Part shown: positions 50,682 to 59,639 of the stretch, piece by piece | Layout of the letters: each line of letters opens with the position of its first letter | How positions within the stretch are numbered: the stretch's first letter is position 1 | Origin: an uncultured Verrucomicrobia subdivision 3 bacterium | GTDB lineage: Bacteria; Verrucomicrobiota; Verrucomicrobiia; Limisphaerales; UBA11358 | DNA: 64,000 nucleotides | NCBI GenBank assembly: GCA_903872345.1 | Contig: CAIQKM010000166.1 | Coordinates: forward strand, 49,392 to 113,391 | Direction: 5' to 3' | Made by a program: the position numbers and the translations under genes | The notes under the pieces: model-generated | The model's database searches: none | Told to the model about the DNA's origin: nothing | The model's input: the letters and a program-made list of their open reading frames with translations, nothing else

Positions 50682-51647
50682 ATGAAACAACTACTCCTAA
50701 AAAATGCTCCGCGAGCAGGATTGTTGATCGCCTCGGCGATTTCATTCAGCGCCTACGCGGATCCGCTTACCTTCGGTTACACGGGCGGACTGCAGACGTA
50801 CACCATCCCCACGACCGGTAATTATTACATTCTGGCCGGCGGCGCGCAAGGCGGCTCCGGTGCGGCGGCTCCTGGCGGTGCGGGAACTCAAATCGAAGGA
50901 ACCGGCTACTTCACCGCCGGCACCGTCCTTAACATCATCTCCGGCGGCTCCGGCGGTACCGGTAATTTCGGCACCATCTGGGGCGGCGGCGGCGGCGGCG
51001 GGTCATTTGTTTGGGCCTCCGGTTCAACGACCCCGTTACTGATCGCCGGCGGCGGCGGCGGCGCAAGCTATGACGCGGGCGGCGGTACGGCAGCTCCGTC
51101 TTATCAGGAAGACGGCTTCATCGGTTATGGTCCCGGCGGCGGCGCCGGCGGCACGGCCGGTAGCGGCGGCCTGGGTGGAACCGGGGAGAGTGGCAACTAT
51201 AATGGCGGCGGCGGCGGCGGCTGGTACGGCAACGGCACGGATGGCTTGGGCTCGACACCTGGCTCCGGCACGGGCAGTGCCGGCGGCGGCGGGGTTGGCG
51301 CCTTCACGTTCCTGGGTGGCGTTGGCGGTGCCGATTCGGTCGGCGGACAGGCTGCCTTCGGCGGCTTTGGCGGCGGCGGCGGCGGCGGCTGGCAGGGCGG
51401 TGGCGGCGGCGGCGGTTACTCCGGTGGTGGCGGTGGAGACGGCGTGGGTTATGCCGGCGGCGCCGGCGGTTCGTATCTAGATTCATCCCTGACGGGTGCC
51501 GGCTTTTTGAGCGGCGGCAATCAGGCGGATGGTTTCGTCCAGATCGACAGCAGTTCGATCCCCATCGTTCCGACTCCCGAACCCAGCACCATTGCCTTGG
51601 CTGGCTTGGGTCTGGCCGGTTTGGCGGCGTTCCGCCGTAAGCAGTAA
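50682..51647 (+). CDS. Glycine-rich PEP-CTERM sorting-domain protein
   Basis: A 321-residue exported protein: signal peptide MKQLLLKNAPRAGLLIASAI (ending SAYA-DP), a Gly-rich body with many GGGGGG and GGAGG runs (about 80-285) and the sorting signal TPEPSTIALAGLGLAGLAA followed by FRRKQ. The N-terminal body FGYTGGLQTYTIPTTGNYYILAGGAQGG resembles glycine-rich domains of extracellular proteins. AAGGA precedes ATG 50682. The repeated GGCGGC codons make the DNA repetitive. Likely a structural matrix protein. Confidence 0.9.
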   Translation: MKQLLLKNAPRAGLLIASAISFSAYADPLTFGYTGGLQTYTIPTTGNYYILAGGAQGGSGAAAPGGAGTQIEGTGYFTAGTVLNIISGGSGGTGNFGTIWGGGGGGGSFVWASGSTTPLLIAGGGGGASYDAGGGTAAPSYQEDGFIGYGPGGGAGGTAGSGGLGGTGESGNYNGGGGGGWYGNGTDGLGSTPGSGTGSAGGGGVGAFTFLGGVGGADSVGGQAAFGGFGGGGGGGWQGGGGGGGYSGGGGGDGVGYAGGAGGSYLDSSLTGAGFLSGGNQADGFVQIDSSSIPIVPTPEPSTIALAGLGLAGLAAFRRKQ

Positions 51648-51671
51648 TTTCATCACTGCGGCTTATCTCAT

Positions 51672-51708
51672 CCCCGCATCACCGAACGGTGATGCGGGGT
51701 TTTCTTTT
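51672..51708 (+). terminator. Intrinsic terminator of glycine-rich PEP-CTERM gene
   Basis: A perfect 12-bp stem CCCCGCATCACC/GGTGATGCGGGG with loop GAAC, followed by TTTTCTTTT. Confidence 0.92.
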
Positions 51709-51749
51709 CCACCCATCCCGGCCCCGCACCTCATTTTCCACCGCTCGCT

Positions 51750-51920
51750 GGATCAATTACCCCCAATTCTTGGGGCATCTTCACCGGTTTCAGTCCGCTG
51801 GGTTGGAATGTGGATTTTGATTATACGCCCACACCCGAACCCGGCACGCTCGCGCTGGCCGGCCTCGGCATTGCCGGCATGGTGACCGCCCGCCGCCGCC
51901 GCGTGAAGCAACATCATTGA
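51750..51920 (+). pseudogene. C-terminal remnant of a PEP-CTERM gene
   Basis: The frame from 51750 reads GSITPNSWGIFTGFSPLGWN, then VDFDYTPTPEPGTLALAGLG and ends TARRRRVKQHH at TGA 51918-51920. It is an intact sorting signal with 20 residues of body but no start or signal peptide, beginning 42 bp after the terminator of the previous gene. It still has its own terminator (51933-51964). Confidence 0.75.
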
Positions 51921-51932
51921 AGCAGATTTCAA

Positions 51933-51964
51933 CCCCTACCACTTTGCCATGGCAGGGGTTTTTT
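51933..51964 (+). terminator. Terminator after PEP-CTERM remnant
   Basis: Stem CCCCT-A-CCA/TGG-C-AGGGG with one mismatch, followed by TTTTTT. Confidence 0.7.
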
Positions 51965-52124
51965 GTTTCCGGCAATGAACGGCGGTTGACCGTTTGGCTG
52001 CCTTTCCACCAAATTTGGCAACCAACCAGGCTGGGCAATTGCCCAAAATCTTGGAACAAAGTCTTCCAATCAATATTTCCCACGATTCCAGCTGCCCGGC
52101 CCTTGACCAACCCCGCAAAAAGAA

Positions 52125-52150
52125 AACCCCGCCAAATAAATGGCGGGGTT
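52125..52150 (-). terminator. Intrinsic terminator of minus-strand PEP-CTERM gene
   Basis: A perfect 10-bp stem AACCCCGCCA/TGGCGGGGTT with a 6-nt loop. On the minus strand it is followed by TTCTTTTT. It is 21 bp past the stop at 52172. Confidence 0.88.
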
Positions 52151-52171
52151 GATTATCAAAAACGGGTGCGG

Positions 52172-52801
52172 TTACTTGCGCCGGCGGGCGGCAAGGAAAC
52201 CGGCAACTCCCAGACCGGCCAGCGCGAGCGTGCCGGGTTCAGGGGTGGGGGTAGCCGGGGTAAGCAGCAAGTTGGCCCCAAACCACCCGGCGTTACCAGG
52301 AGTAGTGAGACCTTCGGTGAGGGCGGGTTCGGTTAGCGGATCAGACAAGCTCGTGACCGTGTACAAATCAGACGTGTAAGTGATGCCGGAGTCAACCGTA
52401 ACGGCTGTATCGCCAGTGTAATCTGCACCGCCCTGGCCGCCCACCACATAGCTCTGACCGACGGTAAGATCCAACGGTGTGATGGACTCAAAACGCCAGT
52501 CACCCACCAAAGTGCCGGTGCTGTCAACGCTGACAGAAGCGAGCAGCGTCCCGGTGGAGTCCCACAAACCCACCTTCTGAGGGGTCCCGGCAAAAGCGTC
52601 CAAATTGATATCAATGTTACCCAGCCCGTAAACGGTAGTGGGGGAATTAACCGTGAAGCTCCAACCCAGATTCCAAGTGCTGGCACCAAAATCGGTAACG
52701 GAACCAGGAATCGTAATGGCTAAAGCCGGGGCGTCGGCACGCACGGACAGAGCGACCATGCCCCCGACGACGGCAATGCAGGCTATGTGTTTGTTAAGCA
52801 T
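52172..52801 (-). CDS. PEP-CTERM protein with DUF4082-like domain
   Basis: A 209-residue exported protein from ATG 52801: signal peptide MLNKHIACIAVVGGMVALSV (ending RA-DA), a body with LGWSFTVNSPTTVYGLGNID, KVGLWDSTGTLLASVSVD and ITPLDLTVGQSYVVGGQ, a pattern I associate with DUF4082, and the sorting signal TPTPEPGTLALAGLGVAGFL followed by AARRRK. It is the only PEP-CTERM gene on the minus strand here. Confidence 0.9.
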   Translation of the reverse strand: MLNKHIACIAVVGGMVALSVRADAPALAITIPGSVTDFGASTWNLGWSFTVNSPTTVYGLGNIDINLDAFAGTPQKVGLWDSTGTLLASVSVDSTGTLVGDWRFESITPLDLTVGQSYVVGGQGGADYTGDTAVTVDSGITYTSDLYTVTSLSDPLTEPALTEGLTTPGNAGWFGANLLLTPATPTPEPGTLALAGLGVAGFLAARRRK

Positions 52802-53219
52802 AAAATTTATTAATGTAATGTTACTATTTCGCTGGGGCATTCTGTTGTATTTCACAGCTTTGTCAACAGATTTCCACCACTATTCGGCAATGGCCATCAA
52901 ATCACACAAGACAGGGGAGTATGGCGGAATCCAGTCATAAAAAAACGCCACCACACGCCGCCACGTCTCCACTGGAATACCAAAGCAACCCTGGGCGTAG
53001 GCGTCGGCATCGTCCCGCAAAATAGTGGCATCCGTCCGCTTTGAAAATGCGGGTTTATAAATCGGACTCGGTCACCTTCATTTTGCAATGGGCGGCCGGC
53101 GAAATATAGCCTGGTGCCGGCCCGATGAGTGACCGTTTTTGAGGAGGATGACATTTTGCACCGCTAAAAAGTTGCTTTCCGGGCGCATTCGTCCTTTAAT
53201 GCATCATTGATTTTTTAAC
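52802..53219. other. Intergenic region between PEP-CTERM gene and sucC
   Basis: 418 bp without a convincing gene. A minus-strand frame at 52897-53154 has an Arg/Trp-rich composition and no counterpart. GAGGAGGATGACA (about 53140-53152) looks like a Shine-Dalgarno plus ATG but opens no useful frame. The sucC promoter must lie in the last 100 bp; no clear boxes. Confidence 0.5.
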
Positions 53220-54425
53220 ATGAACGTTCACGAATATCAGGCCAAGCAGTTACTCGCCAAATATGGCGTCGCGGTTCCCCTCGAAATCCCCGCCAAGTCG
53301 TTTGCCGAAGTCCGGCCGGCGGCGGAAAAAATCGCCGCCAGCGGCAGCGCCAAGGTGGTGGTGAAATCGCAAATCCACGCGGGGGGACGCGGCAAAGGTA
53401 CTTTTAAATCCGGCTTCCAAGGCGGCGTCAAAGTGGCGTCCTCCGTGGATGAAGCCGTCGGCTTCGCCGAAAAGATGCTCGGCAATGTGCTCGTCACCAA
53501 GCAAACCGGCCCGGACGGTCGCTTGGTACAGACGCTGCTGCTCGCGGCGGGCGCCAAGATCAAAAAGGAATACTATCTGGCCGTGCTGCTGGACCGGAAT
53601 AATTCGCGCCCGCTGATCATGGCGAGCACGGAAGGCGGCATGGACATCGAAGAAGTCGCCGAGAAGCATCCCGAGAAGATTTTCAAGGAACACATCGACC
53701 CCGCTCTGGGCATCATGCCCTATCAGGCGCGCAAGATCGCGTCCGCGCTGGGCTTGAAGGGCGACCTCTTCAACGCCGGCGTGAAGCTGGTGACCGGTGT
53801 TTACAATACCTGGTGGGAATGCGACGCCGCCATGGTGGAACTCAACCCCCTCGCCGTGGTGGAACTGGCCGATGGCAAGGAAACGGTCATTGCCCTCGAC
53901 GCCAAGATTTCCCTCGATGACAACGCCCTGTACCGCCACGCGGACATCCTGGCGATGCGCGACCTGAACGAGGAAGCGCCGCTGGAAATCGAAGCCAGCA
54001 AGTTCTCGCTGAATTACATCAAACTGGACGGCAGCATTGCCTGTCTGGTGAACGGCGCCGGTCTGGCCATGGCCACCATGGACATCATCCAGCATTTCGG
54101 CGGCAATCCGGCGAACTTCCTGGACGTCGGGGGTGGTGCCAGCAAAGACCAAGTCACGGCGGCGTTCAAGATCATCTTGAGCGACCCGAACGTGAAGGGC
54201 ATTTTCGTGAACATTTTCGGCGGCATCATGGATTGCAACGTCATCGCCACCGGCATTGTCGCGGCCGTGAAAGAAACCGGCCTGAAGCTGCCCCTCGTGG
54301 TGCGCCTGGAAGGCAACAACGTCCTCGCCGGCAAGAAAACGCTGGCCGAATCCGGCGTGGCCATCATCACCGGCGATTCGATGGCGGACGCCGCCAAGAA
54401 AGTGGTGCAGGCGGTCGGCAAGTGA
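53220..54425 (+). CDS. sucC: Succinyl-CoA synthetase (ADP-forming) beta subunit
   Basis: 401 residues; with SucD makes succinate and ATP from succinyl-CoA in the TCA cycle. ATP-grasp N-terminus [37 protein letters not shown] (nucleotide binding), [11 protein letters not shown], and the C-terminal CoA-ligase part [18 protein letters not shown] and [19 protein letters not shown]. Full length. A two-gene module separates it from sucD. Confidence 0.97.
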   Translation: MNVHEYQAKQLLAKYGVAVPLEIPAKSFAEVRPAAEKIAASGSAKVVVKSQIHAGGRGKGTFKSGFQGGVKVASSVDEAVGFAEKMLGNVLVTKQTGPDGRLVQTLLLAAGAKIKKEYYLAVLLDRNNSRPLIMASTEGGMDIEEVAEKHPEKIFKEHIDPALGIMPYQARKIASALGLKGDLFNAGVKLVTGVYNTWWECDAAMVELNPLAVVELADGKETVIALDAKISLDDNALYRHADILAMRDLNEEAPLEIEASKFSLNYIKLDGSIACLVNGAGLAMATMDIIQHFGGNPANFLDVGGGASKDQVTAAFKIILSDPNVKGIFVNIFGGIMDCNVIATGIVAAVKETGLKLPLVVRLEGNNVLAGKKTLAESGVAIITGDSMADAAKKVVQAVGK

Positions 54426-54476
54426 TGCGGATGGCAACCAACTGCGCTCGATCAGAGAATGCAATGTAATTTGGTG

Positions 54477-54698
54477 ATGAAAAGCAGCGAGCTCATCCAA
54501 GAACTGAATCGCGGATATGTCTGTCCGCCGGATGCCAGTCCGGCTTGGCGGGCCGCCCATGATTATGGCTTTGACATGTCGCTCGTTGAAACGGCGTTAA
54601 AAATGAGCCCTGAAGAACGGCTGGAGGCCCATCAGCGTGCCTTGGACATGATTCTGGAACTTCAGGAAAACGGAGAGGCCCGGCATGCCGCAAAATGA
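54477..54698 (+). CDS. Small protein paired with a nucleotidyltransferase
   Basis: 73 residues, starting MKSSELIQELNRGYVCPPDA and continuing YGFDMSLVETALKMSPEERLEAHQRALDMILELQ. The LKMSPEERLEAHQRAL helix is typical of small partners of MNT-like nucleotidyltransferase genes. Its stop overlaps the next start by 14 bases, so the pair is translationally coupled. ATG 54477 is chosen; ATG 54459 is in frame upstream. Confidence 0.75.
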   Translation: MKSSELIQELNRGYVCPPDASPAWRAAHDYGFDMSLVETALKMSPEERLEAHQRALDMILELQENGEARHAAK

Positions 54699-55161
54699 CA
54701 AAATGCTTTTGGAACGTCTCATACAGCACAATGTTGATTTTGTGGTGATTGGGGGCGTTTGTGGCGTTTTGCATGGCGTGGCCTTGGTCACCTTTGACCT
54801 TGATATCTGCTGCCGTTTCAGCCGGGTAAATCTGCGCCGGATTGAAGCCGCCGTGAAAGATTTACACCCGCAGCACCGGCTGACGGCAAACAAGTTGCCG
54901 TTGGAACTGACCGATGAACTGTGTGATAGCTTGAAAAACATTTATTTGAAGACGGATTTGGGAATACTTGACTGTTTGGGAGAAGTTGCCGGCTTGGGAA
55001 ATTATGACCAAGTCCGGGCTCGCTCTATTTTGCACAAGATGTCCTACGGCGAATTTCCCATCCTTAGCCTCGAAGCCTTGATAGCAGCCAAGGAAGCTAC
55101 CGGTCGTGAAAAAGATTTATATGCGGTCAGGCTGCTCCGGGCCCTCCCTCCCCGCAACTGA
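54685..55161 (+). CDS. Minimal nucleotidyltransferase-like protein (possible toxin-antitoxin component)
   Basis: 158 residues with a nucleotidyltransferase-fold pattern: [32 protein letters not shown] supplies the GG...HG and the DLDI acid pair, followed by [17 protein letters not shown] and a third acid in [14 protein letters not shown]. Such proteins transfer nucleotides to partners or act in AbiEii/MNT-type modules. It lies in the sucCD operon with only 24 bp before sucD. Substrate and pairing are inferred. Confidence 0.75.
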   Translation: MPQNDKMLLERLIQHNVDFVVIGGVCGVLHGVALVTFDLDICCRFSRVNLRRIEAAVKDLHPQHRLTANKLPLELTDELCDSLKNIYLKTDLGILDCLGEVAGLGNYDQVRARSILHKMSYGEFPILSLEALIAAKEATGREKDLYAVRLLRALPPRN

Positions 55162-55184
55162 TTTTATTTAACCATTGCAAATTC

Positions 55185-56087
55185 ATGTCCATACTCGTTA
55201 AACCCAATACCAAGGTTCTTGTCCAAGGCATTACCGGCAGCTTTGGCGCGAAGCACGCACAACTCTCGATTGATTACGGCACGCAGATCGTGGCGGGCGT
55301 CACGCCCGGCAAAGGCGGCCAAGTGTTTGAACACGCCGGCGTCAAGGTGCCGATTTTTGACACCGTCGCCGAGGCCGTCAAACAGACCGGCGCCACGGCG
55401 AGCGCGGTGTTTGTTCCCCCGCCCTTCGCGGCGGATGCCATTCTCGAAGGCGCCGACGCCGGGCTCGACCTGGTCGTGGCCATCACCGAAGGCATTCCCG
55501 TGCGCGACATGGTGCGCGTGAAGCGCGCGCTGGCCGGCAACACCAAGACCCGGCTGATCGGACCCAACTGCCCCGGCATTGTCACCCCCGGCGAAGGCAA
55601 GGATTCCCACGGCGGCTGCCGCATCGGCATCGCCCCCGGCTACATTCACAAAAAAGGTAATATCGGCGTCGTCTCCCGCAGCGGCACCTTGACCTATGAA
55701 GCGGTCTGGCAGCTCACCTCGCGCGGCGTCGGCCAGTCCACCTGCGTGGGCATCGGCGGCGACCCGGTGAACGGCACCTCGCACCTCGATGTCATCAAGC
55801 TGTTCAACGACGACCCGGAAACCACCGGCATCATCATGATCGGCGAAATCGGCGGTTCCGCCGAAGAAGAAGCCGCCGCCTGGATCAAGCAATTCTGCAA
55901 AAAGCCGGTGGCCGGTTTCATCGCCGGGGCCACCGCCCCGCCCGGACGCCGCATGGGTCATGCCGGCGCCATCGTCAGCGGCGGCAAAGGCACGGCGGAA
56001 GCAAAGATTGCCGCGTTCAAGGAAGCCGGCATCGGCGTGGCGGTAACGCCCAGCGAGATGGCCGACACACTCCTGAAAATGATGTAA
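55185..56087 (+). CDS. sucD: Succinyl-CoA synthetase alpha subunit
   Basis: 300 residues. CoA-binding N-terminal Rossmann domain ([30 protein letters not shown]), [12 protein letters not shown], and the ligase domain with the phosphorylated histidine expected at H259 in [21 protein letters not shown]. It is followed by an intrinsic terminator, so the sucC - module - sucD run forms one transcript. Confidence 0.97.
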   Translation: MSILVKPNTKVLVQGITGSFGAKHAQLSIDYGTQIVAGVTPGKGGQVFEHAGVKVPIFDTVAEAVKQTGATASAVFVPPPFAADAILEGADAGLDLVVAITEGIPVRDMVRVKRALAGNTKTRLIGPNCPGIVTPGEGKDSHGGCRIGIAPGYIHKKGNIGVVSRSGTLTYEAVWQLTSRGVGQSTCVGIGGDPVNGTSHLDVIKLFNDDPETTGIIMIGEIGGSAEEEAAAWIKQFCKKPVAGFIAGATAPPGRRMGHAGAIVSGGKGTAEAKIAAFKEAGIGVAVTPSEMADTLLKMM

Positions 56088-56111
56088 TCCGGCCTGCGAA
56101 TGCTGAATTTC

Positions 56112-56148
56112 GGCTGGCGGACTTCATCATTCGCCAGCCGTCTTTTTT
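56112..56148 (+). terminator. Intrinsic terminator of sucC-sucD operon
   Basis: Stem GGCTGGCG/CGCCAGCC with a 12-nt loop, followed by GTCTTTTTTT, 25 bp after the sucD stop. Confidence 0.85.
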
Positions 56149-56156
56149 TAGTTTGC

Positions 56157-57005
56157 ATGGGGATTATTGATTTCATCCTGAATCTGGCCGGAGTGTTGCT
56201 GTGGTTGAACTGGCGCTCCTCCAAGGTGGATCCCCTGTCCCGTCGCCGGCCCGCCACCCTCATGGGCACCCTGCGCCCGGCCGCCATCAAATCCCCCCGC
56301 CGCTGGCTATGGCTGGTGCTGATTGCCGGCCTGCTCGTGGGCCGCGCCCTGGTTTATTGGGAGTTTGGCTCGGCCATGTCCCCGGTCTGGGCCGGCAAAC
56401 TGAATTTCGGCACCGTCATCCTCTCCATTCCCTGTCACGGCAACTGGGCCGGACTGACGCATATCCTGTTATTTTCGGCCCTGAGTTTCGGCCTCGCCTT
56501 GGGCGTGTTGTATCTGTGGCTGCTGCTGCTGTCCTTGTTGAAAGGACCGGAGCCCATTCACCGGCTGATCCAGATGGCTTTGGGGCGAGTGGATGGCTGG
56601 CCTTGGTGGAGCAAAATTCTGCTGCCCTTTCTGATCACCGCCGGCGGCTGGCTCGCCTTGAGCTGGCTGCTGGCCGGCATGCACATCATTCCCCGCCCCG
56701 TTTCGCCGGCCCAGCGGCTGGAGCAATCCATCGTTATCAGCCTGGGAACCTTTCTCGTCTGGAAATATCTGCTGGGCACGCTGCTGGTGCTGCACTTGGT
56801 AAACAGCTACGTCTATCTGGGCAACGGACCGTTCTGGAAATATGTCTATCTCACGGCCCAGAATGTTTTGCTCCCCCTAAAGCCCCTGCCCTTGCGCGTG
56901 GGCAAAGTGGATTTCGCCCCGGTCGTGGGCGTGGCCCTGGTGTTTCTCGCGGCCGAATTCCTCGCCCACTGCCTGATCTGGGCTTACCTGCACCTGCCGA
57001 TTTAG
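56157..57005 (+). CDS. Multi-pass membrane protein, YggT-like C-terminus
   Basis: 282 residues with about six transmembrane helices (IIDFILNLAGVLLWLNW; WLWLVLIAGLLVGRALV; LLFSALSFGLALGVLYLWLLLLSLL; ILLPFLITAGGWLALSWLLAG; FLVWKYLLGTLLVLHLVNSYVYLG; FAPVVGVALVFLAAEFLAHCLI). The end pattern NSYVYLGNGPFWKYVYLTAQNVLLPLKPLPLRVGKVDFAPVVG resembles YggT. Starts at ATG 56157 right after the sucD terminator. It overlaps the convergent propeller gene by 4 bp. Confidence 0.8.
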   Translation: MGIIDFILNLAGVLLWLNWRSSKVDPLSRRRPATLMGTLRPAAIKSPRRWLWLVLIAGLLVGRALVYWEFGSAMSPVWAGKLNFGTVILSIPCHGNWAGLTHILLFSALSFGLALGVLYLWLLLLSLLKGPEPIHRLIQMALGRVDGWPWWSKILLPFLITAGGWLALSWLLAGMHIIPRPVSPAQRLEQSIVISLGTFLVWKYLLGTLLVLHLVNSYVYLGNGPFWKYVYLTAQNVLLPLKPLPLRVGKVDFAPVVGVALVFLAAEFLAHCLIWAYLHLPI

Positions 57006-58126
57006 GGCGATCCCACCCGCCCGGTATGCCGCGGATTGGCGCGGAACATGGGCCATGGTCCGGTCCGCCACGGCGGGGGACCCCAATCGGCGCCAAAGGC
57101 GTATAGATAACGGCCATCAATGATATAAATGATGCCGTCTTTGCTCATCACCGGACTTCCCGCCAGATTGGCCGTGGTGTCAAATCGCCAGAAGGGCATG
57201 TCCTTGTCGGCGTAAGCCACGAACGCGCGCCACGGTTGCGAATAGAACAATTCCAAGCCCGGCCCCACCAAGGGCGTGATGTCATCCGCCACCGCCTCGG
57301 GATAGCCCTGCCGCTTGTGCCCGTCCGGTCGCAAGGACACGCTGTAACTGTTGGGTGAGAGATGAATATCGCCATTGGCATCCACCACCGGGGAGGAACT
57401 GGTAATGTTGCGGATATTGCGCTGCCAGATTTGTTTCCCGTCCGGGGTCAGGGCATAAATGCAATGATCCATGGAGGTGAAGTAAATCGTGCCGTTCGTG
57501 CCAATGGCCGGCGAGGACGGAATCGGCCCGCCGGTGGCGAACTTCCAGCGCAGGGTGCCGTCGGGTTTCAGGGCGTAAAAGTTATTGTCGTGCGACCCGA
57601 AATATATGGTGCCATCCGCCGCGATGGCCGGCGAGGAATCCACAACGCCCGCCGTGGCATACGTCCACTTCTTGGAACCATCCGGGTTTAGCGCATAAAA
57701 GTTGTTGTCCCAGGACCCGAAATAAATGGTGCCATCGGCGGCGAGCGCCGGTGAGGAATCCACCCAAGCCCCGGTTTTGAACGTCCACTTTAACCGGCCG
57801 GCGGGCGTGAGGGCGTAAAAGCTCCAGTCGCGGGAGCCAAAGTAAATGGTGCCATCGTCACCAATGGCGGGCGAGGAGGCGATTTCGCGGCCGGCCTGGA
57901 AGGTCCACTTCTTTTTGCCATCCGGAGTCACCGCATGCAGGCGGCCAAAAAAGGAGGCGTAGTAAATGGTCCCATCATCGGCCACCGCCGGGGTGGCAGA
58001 GGTGGTGAGATCCTGGGCGGGTTCCACCAAATCCAGCTTCCAAAGCAGGCTGGGCTGATTGGTCGCCGCGCCGGCACCCAAACCAGCCGCCAGCCACAAC
58101 CAGAGCCCGCAGAGAATTCGCTTCAT
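57002..58126 (-). CDS. Exported PQQ-like beta-propeller protein
   Basis: 374 residues with a signal peptide (LCGLWLWLAAGLGAGAA). Six to seven repeats of the form SSPAI-x-x-DGTIYFGS-x-D-x-x-FYALxPDGxxKW, the BamB/PQQ-dehydrogenase-like propeller pattern, though no enzymatic or PQQ-binding residues are recognised. The end WGPPPWRTGPWPMFRANPRHTG is common in such verrucomicrobial proteins. A scaffold or ligand-binding role outside the cytoplasm is likely. Confidence 0.9.
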   Translation of the reverse strand: MKRILCGLWLWLAAGLGAGAATNQPSLLWKLDLVEPAQDLTTSATPAVADDGTIYYASFFGRLHAVTPDGKKKWTFQAGREIASSPAIGDDGTIYFGSRDWSFYALTPAGRLKWTFKTGAWVDSSPALAADGTIYFGSWDNNFYALNPDGSKKWTYATAGVVDSSPAIAADGTIYFGSHDNNFYALKPDGTLRWKFATGGPIPSSPAIGTNGTIYFTSMDHCIYALTPDGKQIWQRNIRNITSSSPVVDANGDIHLSPNSYSVSLRPDGHKRQGYPEAVADDITPLVGPGLELFYSQPWRAFVAYADKDMPFWRFDTTANLAGSPVMSKDGIIYIIDGRYLYAFGADWGPPPWRTGPWPMFRANPRHTGRVGSP

Positions 58127-58209
58127 CGTCGGGTTAATTTAACCCGCCGGACGGCCTCATTTCAAATGCAGAATCGGAGAATCGGCATGGGGTGGCGACA
58201 GCTTGCTGA

Positions 58210-58238
58210 CGGAGCGCGGCTGGGACAGCCGCGCTCCG
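58210..58238. repeat. Dispersed palindrome with 13-bp arms
   Basis: CGGAGCGCGGCTG-GGA-CAGCCGCGCTCCG, the longest copy of the GCGGCTG-N3-CAGCCGC family, between the propeller gene and rpsI. Confidence 0.6.
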
Positions 58239-58270
58239 TAAACGAGGATTCGCCCGGCCCCCGCCCCATT

Positions 58271-58312
58271 GCGGCCAACAAAAAACCCCGCCGGCATAAG
58301 CCGGCGGGGTTT
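58271..58312 (-). terminator. Intrinsic terminator of rplM-rpsI operon
   Basis: A perfect 13-bp stem AAACCCCGCCGGC/GCCGGCGGGGTTT (58283-58312) with loop ATAA. On the minus strand TTTTTTGTTGG follows. It is 19 bp past the rpsI stop. Confidence 0.93.
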
Positions 58313-58331
58313 GAAAGTAACCAACCAGTGA

Positions 58332-58727
58332 TCAACGTTTGCTGAACTGGAAGCGCTTGCGGGCGCCGGGTTGACCGTACTTCTTACGTTCGCGGGCACG
58401 GGGATCGCGGGTGAGGAAGCCTTCGGCCTTCAGCGCGGGGCGGAGGGTGGCGTCGAACTTCAGCAGCGCGCGGGCGATGCCGTGACGGGTCGCACCGGCC
58501 TGGCCAGCGGGACCGCCGCCCACCACGTTGACCCGCACATCCAGCTTGTCGCCATTCCCGGTGAGGGTCAGCGGCTGGGAGACGGTCGCACGCAGGGTGT
58601 CGAGCGGGAAATAAACTTCAAACGCGCGGCCGTTGACGGTGATTTTGCCGCTGCCGGTCGCGAGACGGACACGGGCGACGGCGGTCTTGCGACGGCCGGT
58701 GCCGAGGAATTCAGTAATGGTGGCCAT
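58332..58727 (-). CDS. rpsI: Ribosomal protein uS9
   Basis: 131 residues: [49 protein letters not shown] and the C-terminal [17 protein letters not shown] that contacts P-site tRNA. Eleven bp after rplM. Confidence 0.98.
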   Translation of the reverse strand: MATITEFLGTGRRKTAVARVRLATGSGKITVNGRAFEVYFPLDTLRATVSQPLTLTGNGDKLDVRVNVVGGGPAGQAGATRHGIARALLKFDATLRPALKAEGFLTRDPRARERKKYGQPGARKRFQFSKR

Positions 58728-58738
58728 ACTAAGTTAAA

Positions 58739-59173
58739 TTATTTGGCGGGAGCGAGGGTGGCGGGTTTCTGCGCTTCGTGGTCGTGCTTCGGACCCTTGA
58801 AGACTTTCAGCTTGGTGAGCAACTGGCGGCCGAGGCGATTCTTGGGAATCATGCCTTTGACGGCGCGTTCAATGAGCAATTCGGGATGGCGGGTGCGGAG
58901 CTGCTCCACGGTGGCGTATTTCTCGCCGCCCTTCCAACCGGAATACGTCATGTATTCCTTGTCGGTTTCTTTTTTGCCGGTCACGCGCACTTTCTCGGCG
59001 TTGACGACAATCACGAAATCACCGGCATCGAGGTGCGGGGTAAAAACAGGTTTATTCTTGCCGCGCAGAATGTCGGCAATCTGCACAGCCAGGCGGCCAA
59101 GAACGGCACCGTCAGCGTCGACGACGTGCCACTTGCGCTGGTCCAGGTTAACTTTCGGCAAATGCGTTTTCAT
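58739..59173 (-). CDS. rplM: Ribosomal protein uL13
   Basis: 144 residues: RKWHVVDADGAVLGRLAVQIADILRGK, PHLDAGDFVIVVNAEKVRVTGKK and AVKGMIPKNRLGRQLLTKLKVFKG, the uL13 signature. Standard rplM-rpsI pair. A short Lys/Ala tail follows. Confidence 0.98.
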   Translation of the reverse strand: MKTHLPKVNLDQRKWHVVDADGAVLGRLAVQIADILRGKNKPVFTPHLDAGDFVIVVNAEKVRVTGKKETDKEYMTYSGWKGGEKYATVEQLRTRHPELLIERAVKGMIPKNRLGRQLLTKLKVFKGPKHDHEAQKPATLAPAK

Positions 59174-59639
59174 TTAAATCCAAACAAAGGGACGTGAAAT
59201 GTATCAAACGAACCCATGAAGTCAACAAACAATTCAACTTCTTTCTGTTATTCTCCGGTCGGGGGGATAACCCAACGGTACTCAAACGAGGTCGGCAGAG
59301 GAACAACCGGGAGGCATGTTAACAGAGCCGCCGGCGATTTCAATGCCTAATGCAGGCGGAGTTGAACCGCGAATGAACACCAAGGGACACGAATCCGGGG
59401 GGCAAATGTTCCCGATTCCAAGCCCCAAGCTCCCGGGAAGGTTCAAGCTCTTGAAAAAGGGGATTAACGCGGAGTCGCGGAGGGGGAGGAGATTCGCAGA
59501 GGGGGATGGCGAATTCAAAAATGGGCTTGCATATCTGTGAAACAGGAAGACTATCGCAAAACAGCTGCGCGAATCGCGGGCAGAAGCCAAAGTCATGCGG
59601 GAAGTCCCGATCACCATTAATATTCAACAAAATATTAAC
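59174..59639. other. Intergenic region with dispersed phrases
   Basis: No gene. It contains an ACCAAGGGACACGAATCCGG phrase (about 59380), the GGATTAACGCGGAGTCGCGG block (59461-59510, copied at 61040-61090) and an AT-rich stretch before the next start. These phrases resemble decayed copies of a family of intergenic repeats. Confidence 0.5.
59461..59510. repeat. 50-bp dispersed repeat, copy A
   Basis: GGATTAACGCGGAGTCGCGG, AGGGGGAGGAGATTCGCAGA and GGGGGATGGC. It matches 61040-61090 with a few differences, in the same orientation. Confidence 0.6.

Noticed and set aside
51000..51450. Tandem-repeat or CRISPR-like block
   Set aside because: Irregular GGC runs encode the glycine-rich PEP-CTERM body; no fixed repeat-spacer spacing.
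52897..53154. Minus-strand 85-codon frame upstream of sucC
   Set aside because: Arg/Trp-rich, no start signal or family pattern; treated as intergenic.
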